Shown: piece after piece, positions 24,927 through 34,861 of the stretch | How the letters are laid out: each line of letters begins with the position of its first letter | Position numbering within the stretch: the first letter of the stretch is position 1 | NCBI GenBank assembly: GCA_023053545.1 | Contig: JAKZAN010000095.1 | Location: forward strand, 55,508 to 119,507 | Source of the DNA: Lepidurus packardi | Taxonomy: Eukaryota > Arthropoda > Branchiopoda > Notostraca > Triopsidae | DNA length: 64,000 bases | Direction of reading: 5' to 3' | Made by a program: the position numbers and the translations under genes | The notes under the pieces: model-generated | The model's input: the letters and a program-made list of their open reading frames with translations, nothing else | Databases searched by the model: none | What the model was told of the DNA's origin: nothing

Positions 24927-26387
24927 TCATTTGAATTAGTCGAAGTACTTGAATAGATTTTGTTGTGTGCTTGTTTTCCGTCTATCTGCCTAGACTTCTT
25001 CATCAGTCTTAAATGTGAAGTCGGCATGCATCTTGATTCCTTGCTGAGGGGTTCTCCCTCCTTGCCGAACCGTTGCAGCGTTATAGAATGGCTGTGCAGC
25101 AGTTCTGGTGTTGAACTGATTTGGCCACGCCCTGCTCCCTCCTCCCATTGTTGCGAATCCCATTATGTCCAGTGGGTTAGTATTATTACAATAAGTGTTG
25201 GCTCCAGGCTTTGGATTAGAGACGTTTTGACTTTAGCTTTCTTGTGTGTTTTTGGCTGGCCACAAAAAGTTCATACTGAAATCTTTAGTCGCTTTGGGAT
25301 TCCCTTGGTTGTTCGACACTTGTGTTTGGGGCCCTCTATTATCTGTGATCAGTCTATTAGGGATCGAAAACGCTGTCACCGCCTTCGAGGGATTGTGATT
25401 TTGTTAAGCATGCTGCTTTTGTTGACCCATCTGCTAAAAAGGAATCGACTCAAACATAAGTAGGTTGATTTCGTTCTTCGGGATGGCTATTAGAGGGGGA
25501 GCAGTACACTTGGCTGGCTGCGAAGAGTTCGGACGAGGCATGCTCTGAGGTCTTACTGTAGTAGAAAGTGCTACGTTCTTCTGGGGGCTGGTAGTCTGAG
25601 GGAATTCGGGGATCCATTGATGCTTTTTAGACGGGGTGTCCGGACGATTTGTCGTTATTTATTTGGGTTTCAGAGGTAACTGCATCTGAGGCTGGTTCTG
25701 ATTTAGGAACAAACCCTTTTTGAGGGCATAGGCAAGAGGGTCTTTTGCCTGATCTTCAGAAGGACAGTACTTACGTTGGAGGTATTTGTCTGCTGTAAAC
25801 TTTTTGAGCTCTTCCAGACTGCTATTGGGGTTCGGCTTCCTGTAAAATTACTTAGAACGATGCTAGTGAAAAAGTAAGAAAACTTCTGACGATTCCTTAT
25901 CAAACACGAACACGTTGACAGGACAAAAGTAAAAAAAACGAAGCAATTACTAGTTGGAGATTATACGGCATTCCCAATATGCGTTGGCTACCTCATTCCC
26001 GATTTCTAACAGAGTAAGCCAGTCTTTGTTCCAGACGTCCAGGCGTAGGGATTTGACTCTAGTGTTGCTTTGACCGAGTGCCCGATGGGCTCCCGAGCAG
26101 TTCATGCAGACAAGGACTCGATAATCCAGACTGGCCCCTAAAGTATTTCCAAAAACTCGTTATCAAGAGACTGGAGATCAACGGATGCGCGGGTAATATT
26201 CCCGCTTAGACTCCAAAGATGCATATATAGGGATGAATGGAGAGAGATTGGTATTTGAACTAGAGTTGGGAAAGTAGTGAGGATGAGTACATGTTGGATA
26301 CTGGCAGGTGCAGTCTGCGCACTTCTGGTTGGCCGGCCTCTGGCTGAGGGCGGTGACTAGTTTTTCCTGCTAGGGCTGGGAGAGCAT
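24927..26387 (-). CDS. ArfGAP-domain protein with Gln/Asn-rich tail
   Basis: It runs from ATG 26385-26387 to TGA 24927-24929. The N-terminus (LVTALSQRPANQKCADC) and, after a spliced stretch, VLVCMNCSGAHRALG followed by VKSLRLDVWNKDW form the ArfGAP zinc finger; both CxxC pairs and the conserved Arg of HRALG are present. Such proteins trigger GTP hydrolysis on Arf in vesicle budding. The tail (~320 residues) is rich in Gln, Asn, Pro and Ser, with LEELKKFTADKYLQRKYCP soon after the domain, as in SMAP/AGFG-type ArfGAPs. Splicing between about 26160 and 26310 is unresolved: the first CxxC exon and FGNTLGASLDYRVLV lie in different frames, separated by in-frame TGA. A further AT-rich in-frame stretch at about 25855-25985 may be an unspliced intron. 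Confidence 0.75.
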
Positions 26388-26798
26388 ATTGTTTATTGGC
26401 GAGGAATGGGGATATATTATGATAAGAATGAGGTATGCAAATGTTAAGATAGTTCTATAATGGGTGTTTGAGTTGTGTGAAAGGAATTGCGGGAACTAAG
26501 ATGCTGGGACTTCTGTCTGGGAAGTGAGTGATAACCCAGGTTTGGGGCCTGGACATTCCTATTGCTCAATGTTCGCCTGGTTGCTACCCAACATTTCAGG
26601 CCACATTTCCTACTTATAAATATTGAGGAGGCATTCCTCAGTAATAAACTGATATCCTTAAAATAAACATCGTCACCATGGATATTCATAGCCCACTCTC
26701 TCCATGATCCCTCCTTAAATATCAATGCATGCCATAATCCACAATTTGTCAATATAATAAAAATATTCACTCGAACAACATCAAACCCGACTCCCCAC
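26388..26798. other. Divergent promoter region, ArfGAP (-) / E2F (+)
   Basis: About 410 bp between two divergent starts. An antisense open frame overlaps the first E2F exon but lacks protein character. Nothing else is supported. Confidence 0.5.
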
Positions 26799-27960
26799 AT
26801 GAAGAAAGCCTCCACCTCCAAGAAGAGCAAAGAAGAACCCATTCGCATCAAGGAGGAGGACTCCAGTGCCAACGAGTCCTCGCCTGATGAGGGAGTTGAG
26901 GAAGAAGAAGAAGGTACCACTCCACCCCTATCCTATACCCTCCTGACTTATAATTGTGCGAAATGTTCAAAAATGCAAACATACTATAACTAGGTTTTAG
27001 TTATAACAGTCACTGGGAGCTTCTTAACCTCCTGAGGGTATGAACTATTTGTGTTGATTTAAGCTCGGCTGTCGTTGAGCCTCTCCAGAGAACTGCCTCG
27101 GATTCCGTTGCTCGGAGCTCGAGCACAACCCCAAGCTAAGTATAATAACAACGATAATCAAACACTGCGAACAAGTGATCTATGTTGCAGTCCGGCCGTA
27201 TTTTTGTTGACTCGCATAGAGTTGTACTAGCTCCATCTCGTACTTATCCGAGAACTACCCTTTCCGTTTGAATATACGTGCTTTTCGTGGGGGTTGCATT
27301 CATACTTCTGAGTATCTTTACGTAAATGTGTTAATATTCGATTCAGGCAAGGGTAAGACCAGACTCGACAATAGTCTCTCCGTTTTGACCAAGAAATTTG
27401 TGGAACTCATCAAGAAGAGTGATGCCAGCACGGTGGATCTGAACGAGGCTGTAAAACAGCTCAGCGTCCAGAAAAGACGCATCTACGACATCACCAACGT
27501 ACTCGAAGGCATCGGATACGTAGAAAAGACTCTGAAGAATAAAATTAAGTGGGTGGGATCCTCCGAAGACCCAGAGATGGAGAAGGACATCACTGACCTG
27601 CGCCAGAAACTGGACTAACTCACCATGGAGGAGAAGAAACTCGATAACTATATCGACTCCATGAAGAAGGCCATCACCTAGGAACTAGAAAATAACGAGG
27701 CCAGTGGCATGTACGCTTACCTGACCTATGACGATACACGAGAACTGGCTGCGCAGCTGGAAGAGCAGGGAGAAAAGGTCTTCTTAATCTCAGCTAAAAA
27801 AGGCACTAAGCTGGATTTCCTTATGCCCAAAGGTCCTGACAACTTCCCATGCGAATTGGTGCTAAACGTCGGCCCAGAGTCACCGAATATCGAGCTATTC
27901 ATGTGCGACAAGAGTGCCGATCCTGTGAAGATCGAGATTAAGCCCCAGCCTTCGCCATGA
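26799..27960 (+). CDS. E2F-family transcription factor
   Basis: Inferred as join(26799..26913,27347..27960), 242 aa, stop TGA 27958-27960. Exon 1 is a Lys/Glu-rich acidic lead. Exon 2 starts with the winged-helix DNA-binding domain: [18 protein letters not shown] and the hallmark [20 protein letters not shown]. The dimerisation helix ([16 protein letters not shown]) and the marked-box region ([13 protein letters not shown]...[14 protein letters not shown]) follow. E2F proteins bind DNA as heterodimers with DP and drive cell-cycle genes. No C-terminal transactivation or pocket-protein-binding tail follows: the protein stops 18 residues after the last strand. The TAG at 27679-27681 falls where other E2Fs have the Glu of T-E-D, a key hint for the code. 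The 433-nt intron is unusually long here. Confidence 0.9.
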
Positions 27961-28124
27961 ACACCCAACACTGCTGATGCTTGATGTGTATTTAGATAAA
28001 TATGTGTGCCCTCGGAATGGTTTGAAGAGCAAGGACTCGGACGAATCCTGTGGTTATGTTACATGAAGCAATTAACATTTCGTTTTGATTATAATCCAGC
28101 AATAGACCATACAATAATAACCCC

Positions 28125-28816
28125 ATGGCTCTCAGACGCATCTTCCGAACTTCGCCCCTCCTCAACGCCCCTAAGTCTCTGGCCCGAGGAGGCGGATGGG
28201 AACGGCCCGACGTCCCTCTCGCCAAAATCTACGAAGACCGTAGATATGTACGTCCATCCATAACCACCGATTCCTTTCACCATTCACTCACAGAATAAAA
28301 TCGAAGACATTGGCACAACCTGGATGGACAAGGTCCAGCCTGAGTACTTTATCTCAGATAATGAAATCCACGTCACCCGTGAAGGAGGTTACGCAGAAGT
28401 TCGACGTGGGTTCTTCTGGATTGGTTTTATTATCGCTACCGGATGCATAGTCACTAAGGCCCTCCTCCCTAATCGTGAGACAGCTCCGTATTCCCATCTG
28501 GTGGAGTAGAAGTTAGCTGATGAGACTGAGCTCAGACGCGAGAGACCCTACCATAAGAAAATAGCTAACAATCCTCTCGGCCTTGAAAGTGAGTTTCTTA
28601 ACAAAGCCTAACCTGGGCGTTTAACTTGGACATTTAGATTTGACTGCTGACCCCGACATGAACTACAAACTACTCAACATTGAACAAAAGGAGCTATATA
28701 ACATGTACCGCAATATCAACCGCGAATCTCAGGCCTACTTGGCTAAGAAGTACCAGGAAGCGAGGGCCGAAGTGCTGGCTGAAATCGCAAACCCCTCTTC
28801 CAGCAAACACCACTGA
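28125..28816 (+). CDS. Small single-span membrane protein, probably mitochondrial
   Basis: Inferred as join(28125..28247,28294..28588,28638..28816), 198 aa; introns of 46 and 49 nt keep frame and start GTACGT and GTGAGT. The N-terminus (MALRRIFRTSPLLNAPKSLA) is Arg-rich and lacks acids, like a mitochondrial presequence. One membrane segment (FFWIGFIIATGCIVTKALL) lies near residue 90, followed by a charged helical tail (MYRNINRESQAYLAKKYQEA). The size and layout fit an accessory subunit of a respiratory complex, but I recognise no specific one. It lies 164 bp downstream of E2F on the same strand. Confidence 0.75.
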
Positions 28817-29238
28817 AGAGTTGTCGTGTCACGGAGTGGCTCTAATGTTTGAAGGAGCTATTGGATAAGCATAGGACCGAACAAATCCTTAAAATCCTTT
28901 TTGAAGCATATGATTATGGTTTTGCGGGTGGAAGTTAATCGTAATAGCCTTAGCCACAGTGAGGGACTGGGTACTCGGTGAATTGCAACTGAATTGTGGA
29001 CAGCTAGTTGTTTGGATTGGACTTAGGATGATATTGAGCCTGGACATTACTGATTATCTATATCGGATAAGTGCAGTGAGTGGCTGCTGGTCCAGCCCAC
29101 CGATCCCAATAGCCCAGCCACAGTTTAGCGACGAGTCGGTTTCTGCTTTATTCGAAATCAGTAACATTCAAAAAATCATATAGCCTACATTTTTGCCCTC
29201 CTCGATAAAGAATTATTAAAAATAACACCCTGGGCACC
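28817..29238. other. Intergenic region, nothing supported
   Basis: No frame in this 420-bp stretch shows protein-like composition or signals. It presumably holds the 3' end of the membrane-protein gene and the promoter of the kinase-like gene. Confidence 0.45.
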
Positions 29239-31047
29239 ATGGGCAATGATTGTTCTCCTCTCTCTTTCTCCAACCCGCACTCCTTGATCTGCATGCTACC
29301 TGCTGCTCACTCCCACCCTCTCTACGGCACAGGCCACCAACTCCCCTTCCTCCACGACTATGCTAGTCTCTCTCAGCTCAACCGCACCGAACCGCCCAAT
29401 TATTTTATCTACAGATATTGCCCCACCTCCCAGACCGACCACGACCAGATCCTGCGCTAGACGCTGGGTCGTGTCTCCATGACTAATAACAACTACCTGA
29501 TGACAGCAGAGCACTACCGCAAGATCGTATCGGAAAACCTGTTGGGGTTCCGTACTGAGTAATTTTGGGTGGCCGTGCCGTACTTAGCATAGGTCTTAGA
29601 TTCATCGGTTTATTCCTAACTGCTAGGCAGAATCGCATCAAAAAGAAGAAACTCGAAAAGGCCTAGAGACGTGGAGTTCAGCGATCTAGCGCTGTTGAAG
29701 GTGGCTCTGGCAGTCACAGGAGGCTATGGCCAGCTGTTCGAAAGAAGTAACTATCAATACAAACACACACATACAGAACGGGATACAGTTTATGCGTATA
29801 TCGAGACTGAATAGTTTTTGCTTGCCCAACCAATAGTGCTGGCCAATTTGTATATTTCTGATGCTGTGTGCCTGTTTTGGGGCTGCCCACAGCTGTGTGG
29901 AGTGGGCCAGTTTGGCCCATCGTAGGTTTTTATTTGGAGTTGATAATAAGATATATAGTTTGGGTACTGTGTTGAACCCCCTGTGGCAGAGTTATGCAAA
30001 GATGTTCCATCTTAGCCATAATGTCTTCCATGAGACACCGTTTCAGAATAGATACAGATAATCCTGATATGGGTTTTCATCTAGACTATATACTTTTCAT
30101 CTCCCATTTTTAGTGGCGCTCCCGCTTCCCATTTTCGACTCTTACCTTGTTTCTTGCATAATATTTTTATCAACCTACTTCAATAATGACCTAAAGATCT
30201 TAGAGTACCGCCTTTCCACCCCTCCAACATCATCATTCATCCCAAGACTCGCCAATACAAACTACTGGACGTCCATTGGATTGCACAACGCCATCACTAT
30301 CTACAACCCTCCTCTCACCCACCCCCACTCTTCAACCACCCTGCCCACCTCTATCTTCCTCCTTCCCACTCCAGCCCCAATAACCACTTCAATCCTAAAC
30401 TGGAGCAGGAGTCTATCATCTTCTCTCTTGGCATCCTTCTACTCGAGATGGCCTCACTTGAGCCTTCCGGCGAAACCTTCTATGACCCCATCACCCATAA
30501 GATTTACGTAAGTGCAGTCCGTGACGTACTAAAATCTATTCGGACTCAATACTATCGGATCCATCACTTGATCCATTGGATGTTGTTCCCTCCAAAAGAT
30601 GACAGAGTTACAATTTAAACTGCGCACACCCGCACGGCCGACCTCCTTGCTTTCTTAGACCGCAATAACACCTAAGGCAAACTTGCCTCCTCTGAGCACA
30701 AAACTATGGAATCATTATCAGCTACAAGCTCATGGCGTCAATCCAACCTAGTCTCATAAGAAAAGATTGCCTCTCATGCTAAGCATTTAAACAAATTCAA
30801 CTTCACAGAAGGGAAGCTCGACTTCAATAAGCTATTGTGTGATAGTATGGCTGGGCATGAGGTCACAGCAATGTAGATCGAAGATAGGCCAGAAGCATCA
30901 AATCGTGGGGTTGCTAGACGAAGGACCAAGGAGAAGATATCAGTGAGCAACATCAAGAAACAGCACAACGAGGATCAAGGCATAGCACGGTATCGGAGAG
31001 GAGAGAAAGGGAGACGCCTGAGTACTCAGCCGATGGGGTTCCAATGA
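29239..31047 (+). CDS. Degenerate protein-kinase-like gene with a myristoylation-type N-terminus
   Basis: The start is ATG 29239 (MGNDCSPLSF): Gly2 and Cys5 fit N-myristoylation plus palmitoylation. The first open segment to about 29755 ends in NSKRPRDVEFSDLALLKVAL, which recalls the helical part of a kinase lobe. After about 450 bp with no clear frame, a second segment (about 30205 to TGA 31045-31047) has a kinase C-lobe pattern: HPSNIIIHPKTRQYKLLDV, AHLYLPPS in place of APE, and IIFSLGILLLEMASLEP. HRD and DFG are not intact (VPPFHP and DVH), so it is probably a pseudokinase. The tail is Lys/Arg-rich. The splice plan between the segments is not resolved, and they could be two genes; an alternative 68-nt intron at 29559-29626 would end the first at 29810. 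Confidence 0.45.
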
Positions 31048-31173
31048 GAGGTACCTTGATGGGATCTGTTAATCTAATTCCCGTAATAGGGATTCTTTTC
31101 TCAATGGCTTCTCAGATGTCACAAATATTAAATCATATTGTCTGTTGATAGAGTAGAATTAGATAAATTTGAG

Positions 31174-31627
31174 TCAACTATCTTCGGGACGCGAGACGAG
31201 TTCGGCATAGGCCAGGCTCAGTTTATATTTGACTCCTCTGACCACAGTGTTCAGAGTCACTGCGCTCCAGAACTCGTGAAACATGTGACTACACTCCATT
31301 AATATCCCATACGTTATTGTGGCTGCCTTACATGGGTTACAACTGCACAGTCGCACTGCAGTCATATACGTTTATGCTTTTCAGTCGCATGTTGAAGCTC
31401 AGGCTGCCCACACTGCCGTGCATCGACAGAAGGGAGCTGCTAATGGATTGCTAGACGAACTCCTATCTGAAAACCCTGCGGATGTCTTCGTTGCCGACCA
31501 GGTTGTATTTGAGTTTGAGGAGTAGGTAGAGACCATCATCCTGGGGTGAGTTCTTCCCTGATAGCTTGGGGAGTCTGTTGATGAGTTCCTAATGGGTGAG
31601 CCGAGTTGTAGAGGTGACTGGCTCCAT
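31174..31627 (-). CDS. Pop5-like subunit of RNase P / RNase MRP
   Basis: Inferred as complement join(31174..31288,31341..31627), 133 aa, with a 52-nt intron and stop TGA 31174-31176. The order of elements fits Pop5: an N-terminal strand (DGLYLLLKLKYNL), a helix with FREEFVEQSISSSLL, the HGSVGSLSFNMRLKSINVY strand pair, then ATVQF joined by the intron to HMFHEFWSAVTLNT. That last piece corresponds to the family's xVWxAL helix. Pop5 is a protein subunit of the ribonucleoproteins that mature tRNA 5' ends and process pre-rRNA. In-frame TAG codons give FREEFVEQ, where Glu fits an amphipathic helix. The call rests on pattern rather than strong identity. Confidence 0.65.
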
Positions 31628-31787
31628 TGTATACGATATGCAAAGTTTAGTGTAGAATCAGGTAAGATAAGAGTTTGGATATCGGGTGTGTCGGATGATC
31701 AAAGTATAAGATCTTTTGAATATACACACTCAACATAGATAAAAACTCATGCCTCTCTCCATATGATAAAAAAGTACATGCCGTTCC

Positions 31788-33711
31788 TCAAAGTTTCTTC
31801 TCTGGCTCCTCTTGCGGGTCTTTGAAGTCGTCTAATCCTACTCTAGGTCCTTAGGATGTTTTCTGGATGCGTTTTCGTGGTTCGCCTGCCCCCATCGCGC
31901 GGAACTGCGAGCCTGTATTAGAGTTGGTATCAGTTTCTCGCTGGCGCTTCAACATAAACTTCGATCCTTTGATGCTCTCGGGTGTCTTGACAGCGGTGTT
32001 AGACTCGTTGCTCGTCATGGACATGTTGGACAAGTACTGGGAATCGGTGCCTTTGTAGATGTTGGGTTTGGCGACATAGAAGGTGCCCACTGAGTCCTGC
32101 ATCTTGCTCATTTCTTTCTTTTTGTTATTGTTGCGCATCAGCATGTAGGGATTGCCCTCCTCTTCTGTGCTGTTCGGCGTCGTTGGGGCTTTCTCATTAT
32201 ACTCTTATTTGAGGAAGGCATGCTCTAGAATCTCTTCGGTCTTCAGCCGTTTTTCTGTAGAGACCTCCATCATCTTCATGATCAAATCCAACAACAGTGG
32301 ATCGACACTCTTGTAAACTTCCAAACCGAAGTTGAAGTTACAGGCTCTGTTTTCTGCTAGCACCACGCTATACTCCTTTCCTGGGAATGGCGAACACCCT
32401 GTAGCCAGAATGTGCGTGATGATTCCCAAAGAAAATACATCGCTTATCGGCTGCTGGCCATTCCGAGTCTTGCAGTTGATGATTTCAGGGGCAACATATC
32501 CAGGCGTACCACAGCGCACAAAGATGTACTCAAGCGCATCGGCCCAAGTAGCCAGCCCAAAATCTGCGATGACGATATCATTGGTGCCGACACTCCGGAA
32601 AATAAGATTTTCTGGTTTCAGATCCCTATGAATGAGTCTTTTGGCATGCATTTAGAGAAGTCCCTGGACGAGATTGACGAGGATCTCTTGGATTTCGTGT
32701 AGGCGGAAGCGACGATTCTGTAGCCATAGGAGTGGTGATGCTATAAAGAGGGTATTACATTAAGCTTTTCAAAGAGCTGTCCGCCCTAGAGATGCTCGAT
32801 TGCCAGATAGTAGGAGTTGTCGGTTTCGAAGACTTCGTATAGCTTCATGAGACAGCGATGGTCGAGAGCCCGCATCACTCTGATTTCGTTGATGAGGGAC
32901 TCCTTTCCCTTGAGCTCAACGGTTAGGGCTTCTTTGGCGAATGCCTTGACTGCTATTTTTTTATGATCCTCTAGTCTTTAAGCAAGGTACACCTATAAAT
33001 AACAAGAGAAATGTTTCGTATTGTGAAGGACAGCATTTAAAGGAAGAAAAAAACATATTGCTCGCGTGCATAATGTCTAAAAAGTAGGGATCGGAAATTT
33101 AGGAATTGATTGTTTCCTTCTCATCCTCTATCGGATAATAAAAAAAGGAAAAGGAGTTTTGCTTTTATTGATATGGTAGGGGACTTTGGCGAGCAATCTC
33201 CAGAAAGATGATAGTTATGATGATGATGTGTCTAATATCGGTTTACTGTTGCTGAGTTGCCCTTCCCGATTTTCTTATACGGCTGGTACAGCTGGTGGAA
33301 CCCTCGTTGGTTCATACGCTTTGCCAGCTGCTATCGCCACTCCAACAGTTGTCTCTGTTAGCTTCGGTTGTAGAACTCAATACATCCGTCAGTCGCATGC
33401 TTCTCGAACTTCAGCCCGTAAGCTTCACCCAGTTTGTTTTCATTCGCTGGTTTAGGGTCTCTTAGTAGCGTGAACTTGCAATCGAAGTCGATATTAAGGC
33501 GGAAAACAGTGATGGGAGTTGGTTCAGAAGGCGGGGAGTTAGGGGTTATGGAGGGTTCAGCCTCGATGAGAATGTATTATTCTGTGAGGGTGAGGGTAAG
33601 GGGTCGAGTGTGTTGGGAATCCCAGTAGAAGATAGAGGAGCAGAGTTGGTTATCAGGGAGCCCCTTTTCGGAGCGTTCGAAGAAGGGCGGTAGTTCGCAT
33701 TCCATACTCAT
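31788..33711 (-). CDS. PH-like domain plus CAMK-type serine/threonine kinase
   Basis: Inferred as complement join(31788..32717,32759..32992,33247..33711), 542 aa; introns of 254 and 41 nt are all phase 0. Residues 1-130 look like a PH domain ending in a typical helix (LLEWREQLAKRM). The kinase domain follows: Gly loop IGKGNSATV, then VYLAERLED after intron 1, IAVKAFAK, αC Glu in LINEIRVM, LEGGQLFEKL, HRD in LIHRDLKPEN, DFG in IADFGLA, and GTPGYVAPEI. All catalytic residues are intact. The ~130-residue tail is basic and rich in Ser and Asn. PH-CAMK kinases are a known ciliate family. TAA/TAG in VYLAE and LEGGQLF occupy positions that are commonly Glu in this kinase group. Confidence 0.9.
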
Positions 33712-34053
33712 TGAGACGAATGTAGTGTTTTTTAGTAATGGTTGGGGAACAAAAAGAGTTGGATTTGTAAAATACTATGTATTATTTAACTACATATACA
33801 AGGCCTGGAATAGAAGAGGCATTCCATATTTGTAAATAACATATGCGGTCTGGTTCGGTTTAGTCGTACTACCCACTGCCCAATATTCGCTATACCCTCA
33901 ATACACATACCATATAGATTAGACTGTTTTTTCGAAATTTCGTTTACCCTATAAACGAAGTTTCTCTGCGACAATCCACCGAATCAAACAGCAAGCGACT
34001 CTTAGCAAATACGTGAGTAAGCACCAAGGTATACAGCATTGCAGGAGAGCCTA
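33712..34053. other. Intergenic region, nothing supported
   Basis: AT-rich and without a coherent frame. It is the presumed promoter of the PH-kinase gene and 3' flank of the coiled-coil gene. Confidence 0.45.
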
Positions 34054-34646
34054 TCATTGATCTGAACCGATGCCTCCGTTTTTGGCCTTCAATAGAGTCG
34101 ATATCATGCTCTTGATCTGGGGTTTTTAGAAGAGTGAGAATTTGCTGTTGCTAGGGTTGCTATTAATACAGCTACTATGTCCGTAGTTCATTGTGTTCTC
34201 GTTCTCTGCTTCTCGGCGGGTTTTCATTCTGCTGGTGCTACCCTTTTTCGATATTGAAGAAATCCTTTCGGTCTCTTGTTGCGTGACATCCTGACTTGGT
34301 CTGCGGAAGGAAAGATCTCTTTGCAAGGTGGGCACAGGGAGTGTGATTCGACTAGAGGCCTGGCTGGGCTGTGATGGAATAGAGGTATTGTTATAGCTTT
34401 GGTCAACCCTATGAAGGACCAGTTCTTATATTTTGGTAATGAAGTTGTCCTGTAGAGTAGAGTTATTGGAGTGATGCTTACTTGATGTGTGTCTTGACGG
34501 GATAGCATGTCTACGGTCTGTATGAGCCTGTGGTTAATTTTAGTGAGGTCGTTCTCTCTACGTTTGGACTCATAGAGCTGACGTTCTAGATCCCTGATCC
34601 TAGTGATTAGCTACTGGTTAGAGCATTCTTCGAGAAGTCTGGACAT
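34054..34646 (-). CDS. Coiled-coil protein of unknown function
   Basis: Inferred as complement join(34054..34449,34482..34646), 186 aa, with a 32-nt GTAAGC...TACAG intron, the shortest accepted here. Residues ~1-65 form a heptad-like helix (MSRLLEECSNQELITRIRDL, ERQLYESKRRENDL). The rest is Ser/Gln/Arg-rich and low in structure (SQPSQASSRITLPVP). It ends at TGA 34054-34056. The organisation resembles small cytoskeletal or basal-body coiled-coil proteins, but no family is recognised. Confidence 0.65.
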
Positions 34647-34861
34647 TGCTGAGTACAGAAGGGGCGAAGGAGAAGCAAACAAGTGATGTGTTTAGTTTTT
34701 AATGGGGAGTTATTCGTTATTTTATGATTAAAGTCTGGAGTATTTTTAGTATTGGGAGGCAACAGTCCAACTAACATGTTTCAATACAGGCGAAAAACTC
34801 CACAAAAGGCATTAAAATTAAGCAGAATATAAACTGCATTAGATCACATGTAATCATGGCC

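Noticed and set aside
24960-25463. 167-codon plus-strand frame with hydrophobic stretches
   Set aside because: Antisense to the Gln/Asn-rich tail of the ArfGAP gene, which explains its composition.
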